Source: Candidula unifasciata (lineage: Eukaryota > Mollusca > Gastropoda > Stylommatophora > Geomitridae). From it: 64,000 nt of DNA. The notes beneath the pieces were generated by a model. That model was given only the letters and a program-made list of their open reading frames with translations, made no database searches and was not told the origin of the DNA. Position 1 is the stretch's first letter. Every line of letters starts with the position of its first letter. The DNA lies in contig CAJHNH020000205.1 in NCBI GenBank assembly GCA_905116865.2, forward strand, positions 81,094 to 145,093, given 5' to 3'. Below, in pieces: positions 1 through 11,186 of this stretch. A program made the position numbers and the translations under genes.

Positions 1-779
1 TGAGCGGTGTTTTCCTAAAGAGGGCTGCTCAGTCGCTCAGGGGGCTGCCGAAGTCCACTACTGCTCCTATCCGTGGACAGCGACCATATAGTCTGAGCCG
101 ACTGCGTGCAGGTCTGCGGCTACGGCTGCAAACGTAACCCACGTCTGCCGCTTCGTCGCTCGCCCATCGCCCCAGGACTTGAAAATGATTGATGATGACG
201 ATGATAGCTGGATGAAAGTGACTTACGCAGTGAGGAAGAGTTGCGCAATTTGTCGACTTCACTCTCTTGTCTGTGTCCATCTTAATCCAATGGCAGGACA
301 ATGTCGAGACGATTAGAAATGGACCTAGGTACAGTGGATGACCAAGGCGTCTTAAGTGCCCTGCCTTGCTCGAAGCTCTCCACAGAGCCTGCTGGTAATC
401 GCCTTCCTGTCCGTTGAACCAATTAGAGGTTTCATCCGCACAATCCGCAGAGTCCAGTCTTTGCAGGCAGGGTAGGTATATCCCAATCACCGAGTGGTTT
501 AGAACCAGGTCAGCTACCCTCTCATGGTTTAGCCAGTCCGTCAAAGCTGTTGCCCGGGGGGGTGGCCGCTGTCGCGGGCTGACAGCTGCTGAGAGCCACA
601 TGGGAGAAATGAGTGCCAGACTTAGCCCAGTGTTGGAGAACTGCCCTGAGAAGGACATGACGGTCACTTTGCCAGAGGTACTGCTAGTATCTGATCCCCA
701 GGCCCCCCGACACAAAATTACTAATAGCTTTACCACAGTCCATACCGTGTTGTGCTGCTAGTCATGTCTATCCACTACC
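1..779. other. No recognised gene; probable decayed repeat
   Basis: The minus strand is open for about 235 codons (29-736), but the translation shows no motif I recognise and its composition is not clearly protein-like. It lies beside LINE fragments on the same strand, so it may be the 3' part of a retroelement. That is inference from position only. Confidence 0.3.
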
Positions 780-1145
780 TTCTGTCTCGTATACTTTTAA
801 TCAACACTGACACAGATGATCCTCCATGCCATGATTTTAGACTGTCCAGCATCTGTTATATTGGTCTTCCTCTGCGTCTCCTCCCCTCCAACTTTCCCAC
901 CGTCACGAAGCACCCCTTTTTTTTTGCTTATCATCACATGACCAAAGAATGTAGATTGTCTCTTTCTAATGTGGGCAATGAGGTCTCTTCTTGAATCAGT
1001 TTCTTTCGAGACGTCTTCGCTACTCTTTTTGCCTGTCCGGGATATTCTCATAATTCGTCTTTAAAACCACATCTCCGCAGCTTCCAAATAAGTTTTCACT
1101 AATTTACTAACTGTAAATGATTCACATCCGTATATTAAAATAGTA
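780..1145 (-). mobile_element. LINE reverse-transcriptase C-terminal fragment
   Basis: Minus-strand translation gives, in order, a stretch resembling YGCESFTVSK, then RRIMRISRTGKKSSEDV, then LIAHIRKRQSTFFGHVM. That is the order found at the C-terminus of many non-LTR retrotransposon polymerases (YGCE.W..., RR.L.I.W.D..., I..RQ..FFGH.). An in-frame stop lies in the first part, so it is a dead copy. A diverged copy of the same segment sits at about 52490-52650 on the same strand. Confidence 0.7.
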
Positions 1146-1420
1146 TTTTTATATCTTTTAGGAATTTTTTTTCTCATCTCAATTGACAAAGAAAAATTGC
1201 ATAAAATTTTCTTCATTTAGCAAAATACTGCCTTTGCTTGAGCTATCTGACATTTAACTTCCTTGATACATCTTCAGTCTGATGTCATCAGGGTACCCAC
1301 AGTACAGACTGCTAATATGGACATGTGGCAATTTGGCCACTTACAAATTTAGAATTTAAAATAAAGAATTCTTCTTCTTCGTCTCTTCCACTTTGTACCT
1401 CAGCGAAGTGTCGGGGGGGG

Positions 1421-1447
1421 GGGGGGGGGGGAGAGAGAGAGAGAGAG

Positions 1448-1505
<58 letters not shown>
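1421..1505. repeat. poly-G tract and (GA)n microsatellite
   Basis: A G run of about 18 bases leads directly into roughly 70 bases of GA dinucleotides with one interruption. It lies between two LINE fragments and has no gene content. Confidence 0.95.
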
Positions 1506-1507
<2 letters not shown>

Positions 1508-1539
1508 TAACATTAGTTGATTAGCTCTGTCGAAAGCAC

Positions 1540-2000
1540 TCATAAGTCTGACGTTCATTTCTGTAAGGCTGTTCTTAATGCCATCACTCCATATTTTCCG
1601 ATGTCTTCCACTTGCTCTATACTGGTTGTAACGTTCTAGTGTGGCTCGCTATCGCAGATAGCACAAGGGCATTCGTGTTAGGTGTCCAAACCACTTCATT
1701 TGTTGTTCTTCGGTGACTTATAAGACTGGCTTTATTCCCAGCATTCGTCTGATTTCGTGATTTCGTTTTCTGTCTTTCCATGAAACTCCTGAAGCTCTTC
1801 TAATGCATTTCGTGTCTATTGTCACAATGTTACGTTCATTGGAGGATGTAAGTGTCCACACTTGGCATTGATAGCATAGTTTTGGCCAAAAAATAGTTCT
1901 GATAAGATTCACTTTAGTAGTCTGGGGTATCTGCGTATGTGTCAACAATTATTTCATTAATTGATTAGCTTTGGCACATCTCGAGTATTTTCTCTGTCCA
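1540..2000 (-). mobile_element. Second LINE polymerase C-terminal fragment
   Basis: Minus-strand translation contains YQCQVWTLTSSNERNI followed by IRRASGVSWKDRKRNHEIR, the usual non-LTR polymerase tail, and further downstream (toward 1540) KWFGHL-like residues in another frame. Frameshifts show it is a relic. It is more diverged from the 780-1145 fragment than one duplication would give, so it is probably a different LINE family or an older copy. Confidence 0.65.
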
Positions 2001-2218
2001 GTTTTCCGTCGTTTGTGAAAATTGCTCCCAAATACTAAAATTGCTCTGTTTGTCTTAAGGTGTTGTTTCTTATTTTTTTTCTAAATTGTTAATAAAGAAT
2101 TATTCCTACTTAAGTCTAAATGCAAAATAATGTATTTATTATCCGATATAGATGCCGACAGCTGTAGTGATGGCTTAACGTTTATGTCTCATCGTATAAT
2201 CTATAACTATAATCACTC

Positions 2219-2295
<77 letters not shown>

Positions 2296-2345
2296 TATAT
2301 ATATACATATATGTACACACATACACACACATACAGACATACACA
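2219..2345. repeat. (TA)n microsatellite with CA-rich tail
   Basis: About 90 bases of alternating TA followed by a mixed ACAC/ACAT stretch. Simple sequence only; the apparent open frames through it are an artefact of the two-base period. Confidence 0.97.
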
Positions 2346-2364
2346 CGCACACTGGGGGGGGGGG

Positions 2365-2745
2365 TGGAGGGGACGGTGTGGTCTCGAGGCATGATGCCCG
2401 ACTAGAGTGCTAGAGGTTCCAGGTTCAATCCCCGGTAAGGTCTGGGATTTTTTCACGTGGATTTGGACTTCTAGTAATTCCCCCTGGTCTCTGGGTAGTG
2501 AGATCGGACGCCCGTGTTCATTGTTGCGCACGTAAAAATTTCTTGGCAGTTGGAAATCGAAAATAGTAGCCTAACGGCGTGCCCGTGCAAAAATTTTGAG
2601 TTAAAAAATCTCCTCGCCGGTGCTACTGAGCATGTGCACTGTGCTGAGCTTATTTAGACTTAGACTTGAGTTAGAAGAAGAACGGAGCACTTATAGGTTG
2701 CTACCCGTGTACTATGATGTTGATCCGTTGTTCAAACCCCAAACA
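2365..2745 (+). mobile_element. tRNA-derived SINE, copy 1
   Basis: The 5' part reads like a tRNA-type polymerase III promoter: a box-A-like tggtctcgaggc about 35 bases before a box-B-like ggttcaatccc. The body continues through cacgtggatttggacttc to agaacggagcactta. An inverted copy of the whole element lies at 14163-14495. Confidence 0.65.
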
Positions 2746-3400
2746 CACACATAAAGGTTAATGGTGGATTCTTATCAGAATAACATATATAAAATTAGTT
2801 GCGTGTCCTTTACATGACGTTGCAGAACCAGCCCCAGCATTGTATAGTTTGTGTGGTTATTGTAGGCAAATTTTACGTCCAGCAGCTGCAAATGAATTCG
2901 TTACGAAACAGCTATCTAATCTATCTAAGTCGTTACAAAACAGCTATCTAAGCCTCGATTTCGGCTGGATTTAAACAGACAACGAACCTGGAACGTTATA
3001 ATGTCCAGACATACCTGTAAACACTTGGTGACACCATACGGAAAGAGAAGACCAACCAGAGAGATGAAGGGAGGCAGGTGATGTCTGCAGCAATGAACCT
3101 CAAGGGCTCGGAATGCTGAAGAAGCAGAAGAAGTTGCTAATGAATGGTAGGCTCTCGATATTGCTGTCGGTCTACTGTCAAATCGCCCGCAGCGAAGATC
3201 GAACCCGCAGCAACGCCTAGGCCACAGACGCCGACAGATGTAGTGATGGCTTAACGTTTATGTGTCATCATATGATCTATAACTATAATCACTCAGGTAT
3301 ATATTACCCATTATAATTACCTACCATTATCCCACCTTTGCCCTCACCACTAAATCTACATGTCATTATAGCATCTAAGTCCATCATTACATCTATAATC

Positions 3401-3430
3401 ATTCTTCTTCTTCTTCTTCTTTTTCTTCTT

Positions 3431-3461
<31 letters not shown>
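3401..3461. repeat. (CTT)n microsatellite
   Basis: About 60 bases of TTC/CTT triplets with one interruption. No gene content. Confidence 0.97.
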
Positions 3462-3747
3462 GCGTTCACATGCTGTAAACTCAAGCGAAAAGTGTGGTTG
3501 ATATCCACTTCCGACTTCGAAGGCAACATCCGTAATTTGTCGACATTTACATTTTTTTTAAAATCTTGCACCATAATAAGAAAATCTACCAAATGGGACT
3601 ACCAACAACTATGAGTAAAGCAACAAGAAATGTGTGTCTTCTTTAATTTAATGTGCGCGCGAGCACGTGAGTGTTTGTGTTTATGTGTGTTTTTTTTTTT
3701 TTGGGGGGGGGGGGGGGGGGAGGGGGTGGGTGTTGGTCAGGAAAAGC

Positions 3748-4067
3748 CCTATTCACGTTTCCCGGCCCATCTACACACTGGTTGACCTTTCATACATGCT
3801 TGCCGCAACTAGTCTACGTCGGAGGGGTGTCACGTTGAATTGCCTCCAATTACATCAGCGCCGATGTTGCCTGTTCTGTACCACACGACGAAAAAGCTTT
3901 TAACGATCCCAGAACATCTAGGACTGTCCCTAACCCAAACCCCCTACCCACAGCCTGAGCCTAGGTCCCACGAGAGACTGTTTTCAAAGAAAACGGTACA
4001 ACGTGACACCCTTCTGGCCTAGACTAGTCGGAGATAGTGTGTAGATGGGCCTTGAAACGTGAATAGG
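3748..4067. mobile_element. Foldback MITE, 320 bp
   Basis: The first about 85 bases (cctattcacgttt...gtgtcacgttg) recur inverted at the end (cgtgacaccc...aaacgtgaatagg) with a few mismatches. This leaves long terminal inverted arms and a short centre containing an ACCCTAA-like patch. The centre resembles part of the MITE at 56902-57158. No coding capacity. Confidence 0.8.
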
Positions 4068-4439
4068 ATCTCATGAAATTGTCCGCATCGAATGCCGTCT
4101 GACTTTGCTACGCCAATGTCCGTACCTCACCACCAGTGTTGCCATTTTTCTTTGACAAAAAACATCCAAAACAGAGTAAAAAAATATATAAAAACGTCTA
4201 AGTTTGCATTGGAAACATCTAGAAAAAACATCCAAATGGAAAGAGTCATAAATTACATAACTATTGATATGACTTACCCCATAGAATCATGTCCTCATCT
4301 TCACTGATGTCTGCCTCACAAGATCCACAGGACAAACTTAGCTTGGATGATGAAGTTGAAGTTTCAGATCCAAAATGACTCTGGTATGCTTTAGCTGTTC
4401 CAATTTCTTTTAATACATAATCAGGGAGCTGCTAAGTTG

Positions 4440-5390
4440 AACAGCATTTTCATACTCTTATCAGGCCTAATTTTATTGTCAATATAGCTTTAAGAGGTCA
4501 AGTTTAATCCTCTTCCTTAGGTTAGATTTGATATCATTCATATAACTGAAAACTCTTTCTCCGTCAGCATTTGAGTGGTGTAGTATCATGGCAGACATGG
4601 CACATTCAAAGAGCTTACAGAATGGACTGTCTGACTCCACTCCAATACGCTTCAGTTTCTGTTTTGTTTGTCCATTCAACTAAGTTTATTTTGGTTAACT
4701 CATATTCTGTTTCCGCGACACTATTATCAGTAGCCCCCAAAAATTTCATAACTTTACAGTATTTAGGAATGTCCTTTACTGGCTGAAGTATGTTGCTCAC
4801 AGAAAAGAGTAACATGTTTTTCAATACATCTAGATTTTCAGGAAGTCTTTGATTGAATTGATTGAAAAATGAGATAAGGAAATTTTCACAGCGTTTTCTT
4901 AAGTTGCTCTCTTCATTCTGTTAACAGTCATTTTGTTTTTAAATCATCAATTTTTTATTAGATTTGATATCCAAAGTATGGCTTAGGAGCCAAATAGCGC
5001 TCTGTGGTGCAAGTGAGCAAATCAGCTTTAGAATTTTGCAACACCAGTTTTTTACCAACTGAGTGAAATAGCAAAGTGAGATCGTAAAGTAATTTAACTT
5101 TATCAGCATGTTTAGATTCGAACAGTTTACTAACTGTTTGCACTTACATTAGAATAGCTAGTAAAATGAGAAGGAATGCCAAATTTTTTTCATCACTGTA
5201 CATTCTATATAGTATTTCAGCTGTGTAGCACTTTTCACTTTGTCTTGTTATTTCAAAGTGTGTCTTCAACTCCAACTATTGGTTCACAATTCTTTCAACA
5301 GCTAGTTGAATTGATAACCGTCTAGTTTTGCAATCTGACAGAATTTTCAGTGGTGTGGAACCATCACTGAAGGCTGTATATAATGTACTA
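4440..5390 (-). pseudogene. hAT transposase, C-terminal half (broken)
   Basis: Reading leftward on the minus strand, pieces at 4958-5143 (KLLYDLTLLFHSVGKK), 4615-4824 and 4479-4679 form a discontinuous hAT transposase C-terminus. The last piece has the characteristic LHHSNADGERVFS block and the basic residues after it (LRKRIKLDLL) that form the dimerisation region. Several stops and frame changes separate the pieces. It belongs with the N-terminal block at 8350-9293 inside the same terminal repeats. Confidence 0.8.
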
Positions 5391-5424
5391 GCATACCCTG
5401 GGACAAAAATCAAGGTGATTTTGC

Positions 5425-5735
5425 AAATTGCTGTGTGCTGAATCAGATGGAGTCACTGTTTCTGTGTGTGCTGAATCAGATGGAGTCACTGTTTCCGTAT
5501 GTGCTGAATCAGATGGAGTCACTGTTTCCGTATGTGCTGAATCAGGTGGAGCCACTGTTTCCGTGTGCGCTGAATCAGATGGAGCCACTGTTTCCGTGTG
5601 CGCTGAATCAGATGGAGTCACTGTTTCCGTGTGTGCTGAATAAGATGGAGCCACTGTTTTCGTGTGCGCTGAATCAGATGGAGTCACTGTTTCCGTGTGC
5701 GCTGAATCAGATGGAGTCACTGTTTCCGTATGTAC
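5425..5735. repeat. 30-bp minisatellite, about 10 copies
   Basis: The unit tgctgaatcagatggagtca plus ctgtttccgt is repeated about ten times with few changes. Because 30 is a multiple of three, long open frames occur on both strands (for example repeated AHTETVTPSD on the minus strand). It adjoins a LINE RNase H relic on the minus strand, so it may have expanded from retroelement sequence. I see no reason to call the frames genes. Confidence 0.9.
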
Positions 5736-5749
5736 TCTGCCTTGATTTT

Positions 5750-6120
5750 CTTTAGCCTGCTCACTGAGTCGCTGAGCAAACATGCCTTGGTGAACTTCTG
5801 AGTTTAAAGCCATTCTAGGGACTTTGTCACAGCCATGACCTCCATTGTCATGCTGCTGTTGGTAGAAGCAATGGCTTCACTGTCTTATTTAATTACTTTC
5901 CCTTTGATTCTTGCTGTGAAAGCCCATGTACTTCGCTGCTCACGAATCACAGAATCATCTGTATGTATAACAGCATTTTCCGGTGATGTATGTTCCTCCA
6001 GCAATGCTTTCACTTCTGCATCAACTACTGGTGGCGCCAAATGACAGCACTGTCTTGCCAGGGTGATAACCACCACAAAGTAATGTTTGTATTTATGTGG
6101 TACTAGCGTTTCTAGGACAT
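5750..6120 (-). mobile_element. LINE RNase H domain fragment inserted in the hAT element
   Basis: Minus-strand translation has VIHTDDSVIREQRSTWAF, then a stop, then SEAIASTNSSMTMEVMAV. This matches the start of a type I RNase H as carried by LINEs (TDGS...GWGF...S.RMEVEA), with the first catalytic Asp and the Glu of MEV visible. A better-preserved relative lies at 32400-33500 on the other strand. Confidence 0.7.
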
Positions 6121-6215
6121 CCGCTAACTTTTTATATATTTAGAACATTAATTAAGAGGTGTAGCAGCGGCCAAGCTAGCTACAACCTCCCCTCGATAAA
6201 TTATTTCGAAATCGC

Positions 6216-6900
6216 TTTGTGACTGACTTGACTGACTTTCTACCCCACCAGGACATCACACAAGCGATAAACACCCGATGACCCAATGAGCCACCATGTG
6301 GATGAGGATCACCGTGGAGAGGTCCCAGTAACCGCGTTCAGCCTTTAGGCCATATTTATGACCAGGCTATATTGCGGCCCCTGGCAAGAGCCAGAGTAGG
6401 GCTTCAATTAACGAAAAATTTCATCCTAAAAAGGACGCAAAGTAATTTAAAAAAAAAATTAAGGCTCTTTGTGACTGACTGACTTTCTACCCCACCAGGA
6501 CATCACACAAACGATAAACACCCAATGACACAAAGTGCCACCATGTGGATGAGGATCACAGTGGAGAGGTCCCAGAAACCGCGTCAGACAATTGGCCATA
6601 TTTATGGCCTGCCTATATTGCGGCTCCTGGCAAAAATCAGGGTAAGGCTTCAAATAAAAAAAAATTTCGTCCTATAAAAGGACTGACTGACTGACTTTCT
6701 ACCCCACTAGGACATCACACAAGCGATAAACACCCGATGACACAAAGTGCCACCATGTGGATGAGGATCGCCGTGGAGAGGTCCCAGAAACCGCGTTCAG
6801 ACAATTGGCCATATTTATGGCCTGCCTATATTGCGGCCTCTGGCAAAGGCCAGGGTGGGGCTTCAAATAACAAAAAATTTCATCCTAAAAAGGACGAAGT
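6216..6900. repeat. Three tandem copies of a 215-bp repeat
   Basis: Copies begin near 6216, 6467 and 6683, each running from gactgactttctaccccac to aaatttcatcctaaaaagga. All three contain ccaccatgtggatgaggatc. They are 85-95 per cent alike by eye. Their short open frames are not conserved between copies, so they look non-coding. The array lies inside the hAT element. Confidence 0.85.
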
Positions 6901-6999
6901 TAGGAGAAATAAACTATAAAAGGACGAAACTGGATACTGCTTTGTGCTTATTTATAGCGGAAATTACGCTGAATCTTGTGTACAATGCATTATGGAAAG

Positions 7000-8340
7000 A
7001 TGTCAAGTATTTCTGCTGTTTTTATTTATTTGTTTCAACAAACCCCTCTCCTGTTACCTATGTTTGCGTTCGACTGATTACTAAAATGCATCTGACATTT
7101 AAATTGAAAAGCAGGATGGCAACTCCAAAGACTAAAGTATTCACATTTTAGCAGGTTATTTCCCTTAGTAATAATGCAGAGAGATAGTCATGAAAAAGAA
7201 AGGAGCAGAAACAAAGGCTCGGTGCTGCATTAATGATCTGAAAAGTTTCTAGCAGCTTTTCCTCTTCTTTTGTAATTGCTTTCCCAGGGACTGCATGCTG
7301 AATGATTAACCCCCAGCGCTCAAATGGTCACTCAGCCACCACTCAGTAGGACCTTTACAGAGCACTCACGGCCTTTTGGAAAGAAGCTCGATTACGATTC
7401 GCCGTCCCAATACAGGATGCAATTTTCATTCATGGCGAAATTATTAAAATAGAAATAGTTGAGAAATGAGAACTTTAAAATAATATTGTAAGCTCTCTCA
7501 GCTAACTTTGTCTGGCATCCTCCCCCCCCCCCCCTCTCCCATCATATCATCCTCTCCGAAGGATGGGAAAGTCTCCATGTGACGAAATATTGTAACTCAA
7601 TTGAGCTTGGCATCCGTGTCCACCCAAACTTAAATAGGTAGCACTAACTTGTACTGAGAAGTAAATGTAGCCAGTGTAACAGCTACCACATCACCCATCC
7701 AGTACCAGTACTACTGCAACCACTACCACCACCACCATCACACCAACAACAACAAAAACTGTCACTACAGTCTGTGTAGGTCGGTGTAGAAAAGAGGAGT
7801 TAGCGCCGCATGCTGTCGCCACGGACTATTTAGTTTAATTTTGCCCCCGACATAGAAAAAAAAAACGTCATCAGTAAAAGTACACTATACTCACGAATAG
7901 CGGAGAAAAATACCCCGCACCCGTCATCTCTCCCTCTCCGAAGGAACGATTTTTAACTGACCTTGCCATCAGTGTCCACCCAAACTAAACTAGACTGTAA
8001 GCCATCTTAGTTAACAGTTTTTGTCATCGCCGAATAATTTTTGATCGAGAAGCGTCGTGGGGAGGCTAATTTGGAGTTAACTGAAATTATCTAGTAATGC
8101 AAAGTTCAATAAGAGCTCAATAGTCAAAAATGGCCAATCAACTAAAAACAAATCCGGGCCGGCAACGAAATAAATAATGATTTGACCGTTGCTGGACCTA
8201 CGTCGTTCGTAGTTTGTGCAATTTTCTGACAAAAAAATCACGCTTTGAGTCAAAGGCAACGTTGTGTAAAAATTTGAAAGCAATCGGTTGAGTAGTGTCC
8301 GAGTTTATAGTTAACAAACTCGAAAATTAACATTTTTATT
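7000..8340. other. Non-coding filler within the hAT element
   Basis: No gene seen. Two blocks at about 7540-7640 and 7920-8000 share ctctccgaagga and gtgtccacccaaact, so they are an internal duplication. The stretch ends with gtttatagttaacaaactcg and AT-rich sequence typical of a repeat terminus. It separates the two halves of the hAT transposase. Confidence 0.5.
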
Positions 8341-8349
8341 AATATAGAT

Positions 8350-9293
8350 TGTTAATATAGATTGTACTTTTATTGTCTGACAAATGATTTGGAAAACCAG
8401 TTATGTGTTTCAGCAATAAGGTATTCCAAGTTCCTTGGTAAACATTCAGATGAAGTATGTGATAAAGCTAGCTGCAATGAATGACACAAACATTTTATAA
8501 GGATTAACGATAGCCTCCTTCAACCTGGCATAAGCGCCATTGTTTATACCAACCATCACCTAGGCATTGTCGGTACCAATTGCAGCCAAATTCTTCAAGT
8601 CTAACTGTTTGCTGATTAAAAGTTTCTTCAGTTCCTTAACTGTATTTTCTGCATTGCACTTTTCCAATTGAACTAGTCCAAGATATGTAGAAACTACTTT
8701 GTCTGTATTGTTGCTGTAATTTATAATACACACGCCAAGCTCTTTCAGTACAGAAATATCATTTGATTCGTCTAATAATAAACTATATTTATTTGTAGAA
8801 ATATCACTGATTAAATCTTTTCAAAGAGAGAAAATAAAGTATTTCTTATACTATGTATACACTTGCTGCTATGCATTTTCACACCATCCATAACTTTACT
8901 GTCAGAAATAGTGTTTTTAAACAAATCAATCAAATGGTCACAGTTTGAAATTGCACAATGACAACTTAAAAACACAGCGACCGATCTTTCAACTTTTGAT
9001 GATTCCTTTATCAGTGTAGTTCTAAAAACAGATGTCAGCGGTGTAATATCTTTGAATGGAACTGCAGTTTTATGCTTTTTAGTCTCTGCATGACTCTTTA
9101 AGTCTTGTATTTTCGCTTTAATTTCACACTTCCAGCACTTACAACGAGCCTTGGTCATATCCCCAGGAACTGCCATCACCCATTCTTCAATTTTGTCATC
9201 ATGCAGCCACTCTTTCCTAAATTTTACGCATACTTTACTTTTGGCATTTTGAAAGGTTTTGACAAAGTGAAAGCCACATACGAAGGTAAACAA
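8350..9293 (-). pseudogene. hAT transposase, N-terminal and central part (broken)
   Basis: The 160-codon open stretch at 8811-9293 (minus) has FRKEWLHDDKIEEWV near its start, then CKCWKC and HAETKKHK. These are the zinc-binding C..C...H....H residues of the BED-like finger seen in DUF4371-type hAT proteins. Below 8811 the frame breaks, but LLLDESNDISV-like and IGTDNAQVMVG-like residues, matching the region around the first catalytic Asp of hAT transposases, can be followed in other frames. Confidence 0.7.
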
Positions 9294-9409
9294 TTATTTT
9301 TTTTTAATTCACATGAAAAAAAAACCACAGTCAACACAGTGAGGATACGGTTGAAACAAAGTTAGTATGATTTACGCACACTTTTAATCAGTACCGGGGC
9401 TGCCATATA

Positions 9410-10914
9410 CTGTAGAACCTCGCTTAACGAGCACCTCTCATAACGAGTAATTCGCCTAACAAGCAAAACAAATTGATAAAAAATGACTTGCTTAACGAGC
9501 GACATTTGCATAACGAGTGGCTAGAAGAGGGGAAGTCCCGAATTGTGCGCATGTTACATCATTCTGTGTTTAGTATTCGTTCCAGTAGCATCGTGGTGTC
9601 GCTTGTGATAACACATTTTCTCAAAATGGTGTTATATTGTGATATATGCTCACGAATCCTCCACGCCTACGAGATGACCTCTCTGAAGAATTAAAGTTCA
9701 TCAAGATCCAGTTTCTGCCTCCCAACACCACTCCGTTACCACAGTCCATGGACTAGCAAGTTATTTCTAACTTTAAGAAGCTCTACACTGAAGCACTTTT
9801 CGAGCATTGTTTTCAAGTGACTGAAGGGACCAACCTTACTCTCAAGGAGTTTTGAAAAAATTAATTCCACATCGTTGCCTGCCTCAAGATGATCGACAAG
9901 GTGGGGGAAGGGGTTACCCATAGATCGTTTGGCCGGAGAGCGTTGTCGATTTGTGACTTTGAGGGGTTCGAGACAGTACCTGTGGAACCTGTAGTCAACG
10001 AGAGTGTCTTTGGCCACTATCATGGGATTGTAGGTGGATAACATTGATATCGAAGAGCTTATGGAAGAGCACAGCCAAGAGCTGACCACCCAGGATCTTA
10101 TGAAGTTGCATTGTTTCACAGAAAGAAGTTTTGGAGGAAAGTTTGTCAGAGGAGGAGGAAGATGTAACAGAAAAGCAACAATCTTCTGGCGAAATAGGAG
10201 AAAAGCATGGCAAACTTTTGCATCTTACATTAAGAAGCATCACCCTTATAAGGAAGTGGCTATGCGCGTTGCAAATTTAATTAATGATAATGCTGTGTCG
10301 CATTTTCGCCAAATTTTGAAGCGTCGTCAAAAACAAATGTCTCTGGACATCTTTCTAGTAACAAAACAAAACAAAAAATAATAATTAGCTATGTCATCAT
10401 CATGTAGCAGGTTCTTTGCAAAACGTCTCTCTCATTACAGTCTGCCTGAAAGAAACTCAGTCTCTCGCCAGTTTTCCCGCCTCATGCACTTTCACACTCA
10501 AGAAGTCATATCCTATGCCCATCTTCGTGTCGGCCGGCCTCTGCCCCTCCTTCCTGGTACCATGCCTTCTGCTATTATGTTTTTCCTATGTATCATAATT
10601 ATTTATGTATCATAATTTTTTCGACTTTTTTTTTCTGCAAATCGAATTTGCATTTCAGGTGGGATCGTTCCGCGATTGAAGAAAAAATGAAGATGATTCA
10701 CTCTCCCTAACAATATGAATACAAATTTCTTTTAATAAACGTTATACATAGCATTTTGTGAGTATTTATTTTTTGACATGGAACGCATTATCGTATTTTA
10801 CATTATTTTAAATGAGAAACATTGTTTCGCATAAAGAGTGTTTCGCTTAACGAGTGTTTCGCTTAACGAGTATGATTCTGGAACGAATTATGCTCGTTAA
10901 GCGAGGTTCAATTG
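9410..10914 (+). mobile_element. Tigger/pogo DNA transposon relic nested in the hAT element
   Basis: Terminal inverted repeats gaacctcgcttaacgag (left end 9410) and its complement (right end 10914) are flanked by TA on both sides, as expected for the Tc1/mariner/pogo superfamily. The interior encodes, on the plus strand with stops, LPPNTTPL.QSMD around the third catalytic Asp, then FKKLYTEALFEHCF, then EELMEEHSQELTTQDLMKL and HHPYKEVAMRVANLINDNA. This is the C-terminal half of a Tigger transposase. The N-terminal DNA-binding half is missing. Confidence 0.88.
10390..10600 (+). repeat. Dispersed repeat, copy 1 (mate at 20395-20605)
   Basis: The segment with tcatcatcatgtagcaggt...gtctgcctgaaagaaact...ccttcctggtacc recurs at 20395-20605 with many substitutions. 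Neither copy has a conserved open frame, so it is probably an old interspersed element. Here it lies inside the Tigger copy. Confidence 0.6.
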
Positions 10915-11186
10915 TATTTGAGCACTGACCCCAGTGAGAGTTCAAAGTTTAAGTAATCGCAATTGTCACAGTGTACGTGCCAGACCAAAACAACATATTG
11001 TAGTAAATATTTTATACAGTATTAAACTGACATTGAAAGAAGAAAAAATCTATAAAATATCTAACTCCAAACGAAAAACTTCTAGAAAGACATCTACCAT
11101 CTAAACGTCAAAAACACCATCTAAATGCAAGGGAAAACATTTAAATCTGGATGTAAAACATTCAAAGTGGCAACACTGCTCACCAC

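Larger units (their letters stand above)
2153..3304. repeat. 75-bp direct repeat flanking a 1-kb segment
   Basis: A segment of about 75 bases starting gccgacag.tgtagtgatgg and ending cactcaggtatatat occurs at 2153-2227 and again, a few mismatches apart, at 3230-3304. The 1 kb between holds a TA microsatellite and a SINE. Confidence 0.7.
4134..11178 (-). mobile_element. hAT DNA transposon relic, 7 kb, with nested insertions
   Basis: Ends are cagtgttgcc at 4134 and its complement ggcaacactg ending at 11178. The flanks carry a perfect 8-bp target duplication ctcaccac at 4126-4133 and 11179-11186, the size hAT elements make. The transposase is on the minus strand. An N-terminal BED-like/DUF4371-type stretch lies at 8811-9293 (CKCWKCEIK...SHAETKKHK). 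The central catalytic part continues in broken frames at 8350-8810. The C-terminal dimerisation motif HSNADGERVFSYMNDIK lies at 4479-4680. Frameshifts and about 3 kb of inserted material between the coding blocks show it is inactive. Confidence 0.88.

Noticed and set aside
29..736. 235-codon open frame on the minus strand
   Set aside because: Long, but no recognisable domain, lies in repeat-rich sequence beside LINE relics, and shows no splice or promoter context. Described only as a probable repeat.
2130..2531. Open frames over the TA tract (poly-Ile/Tyr)
   Set aside because: Artefact of a dinucleotide microsatellite.
5388..5813. Threonine/serine repeat protein
   Set aside because: The frame is a by-product of a 30-bp tandem repeat and is equally open on both strands.
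8811..9293. Host zinc-finger gene on the minus strand
   Set aside because: The BED-like finger and following residues lie within hAT terminal repeats and match a transposase, not a host gene.
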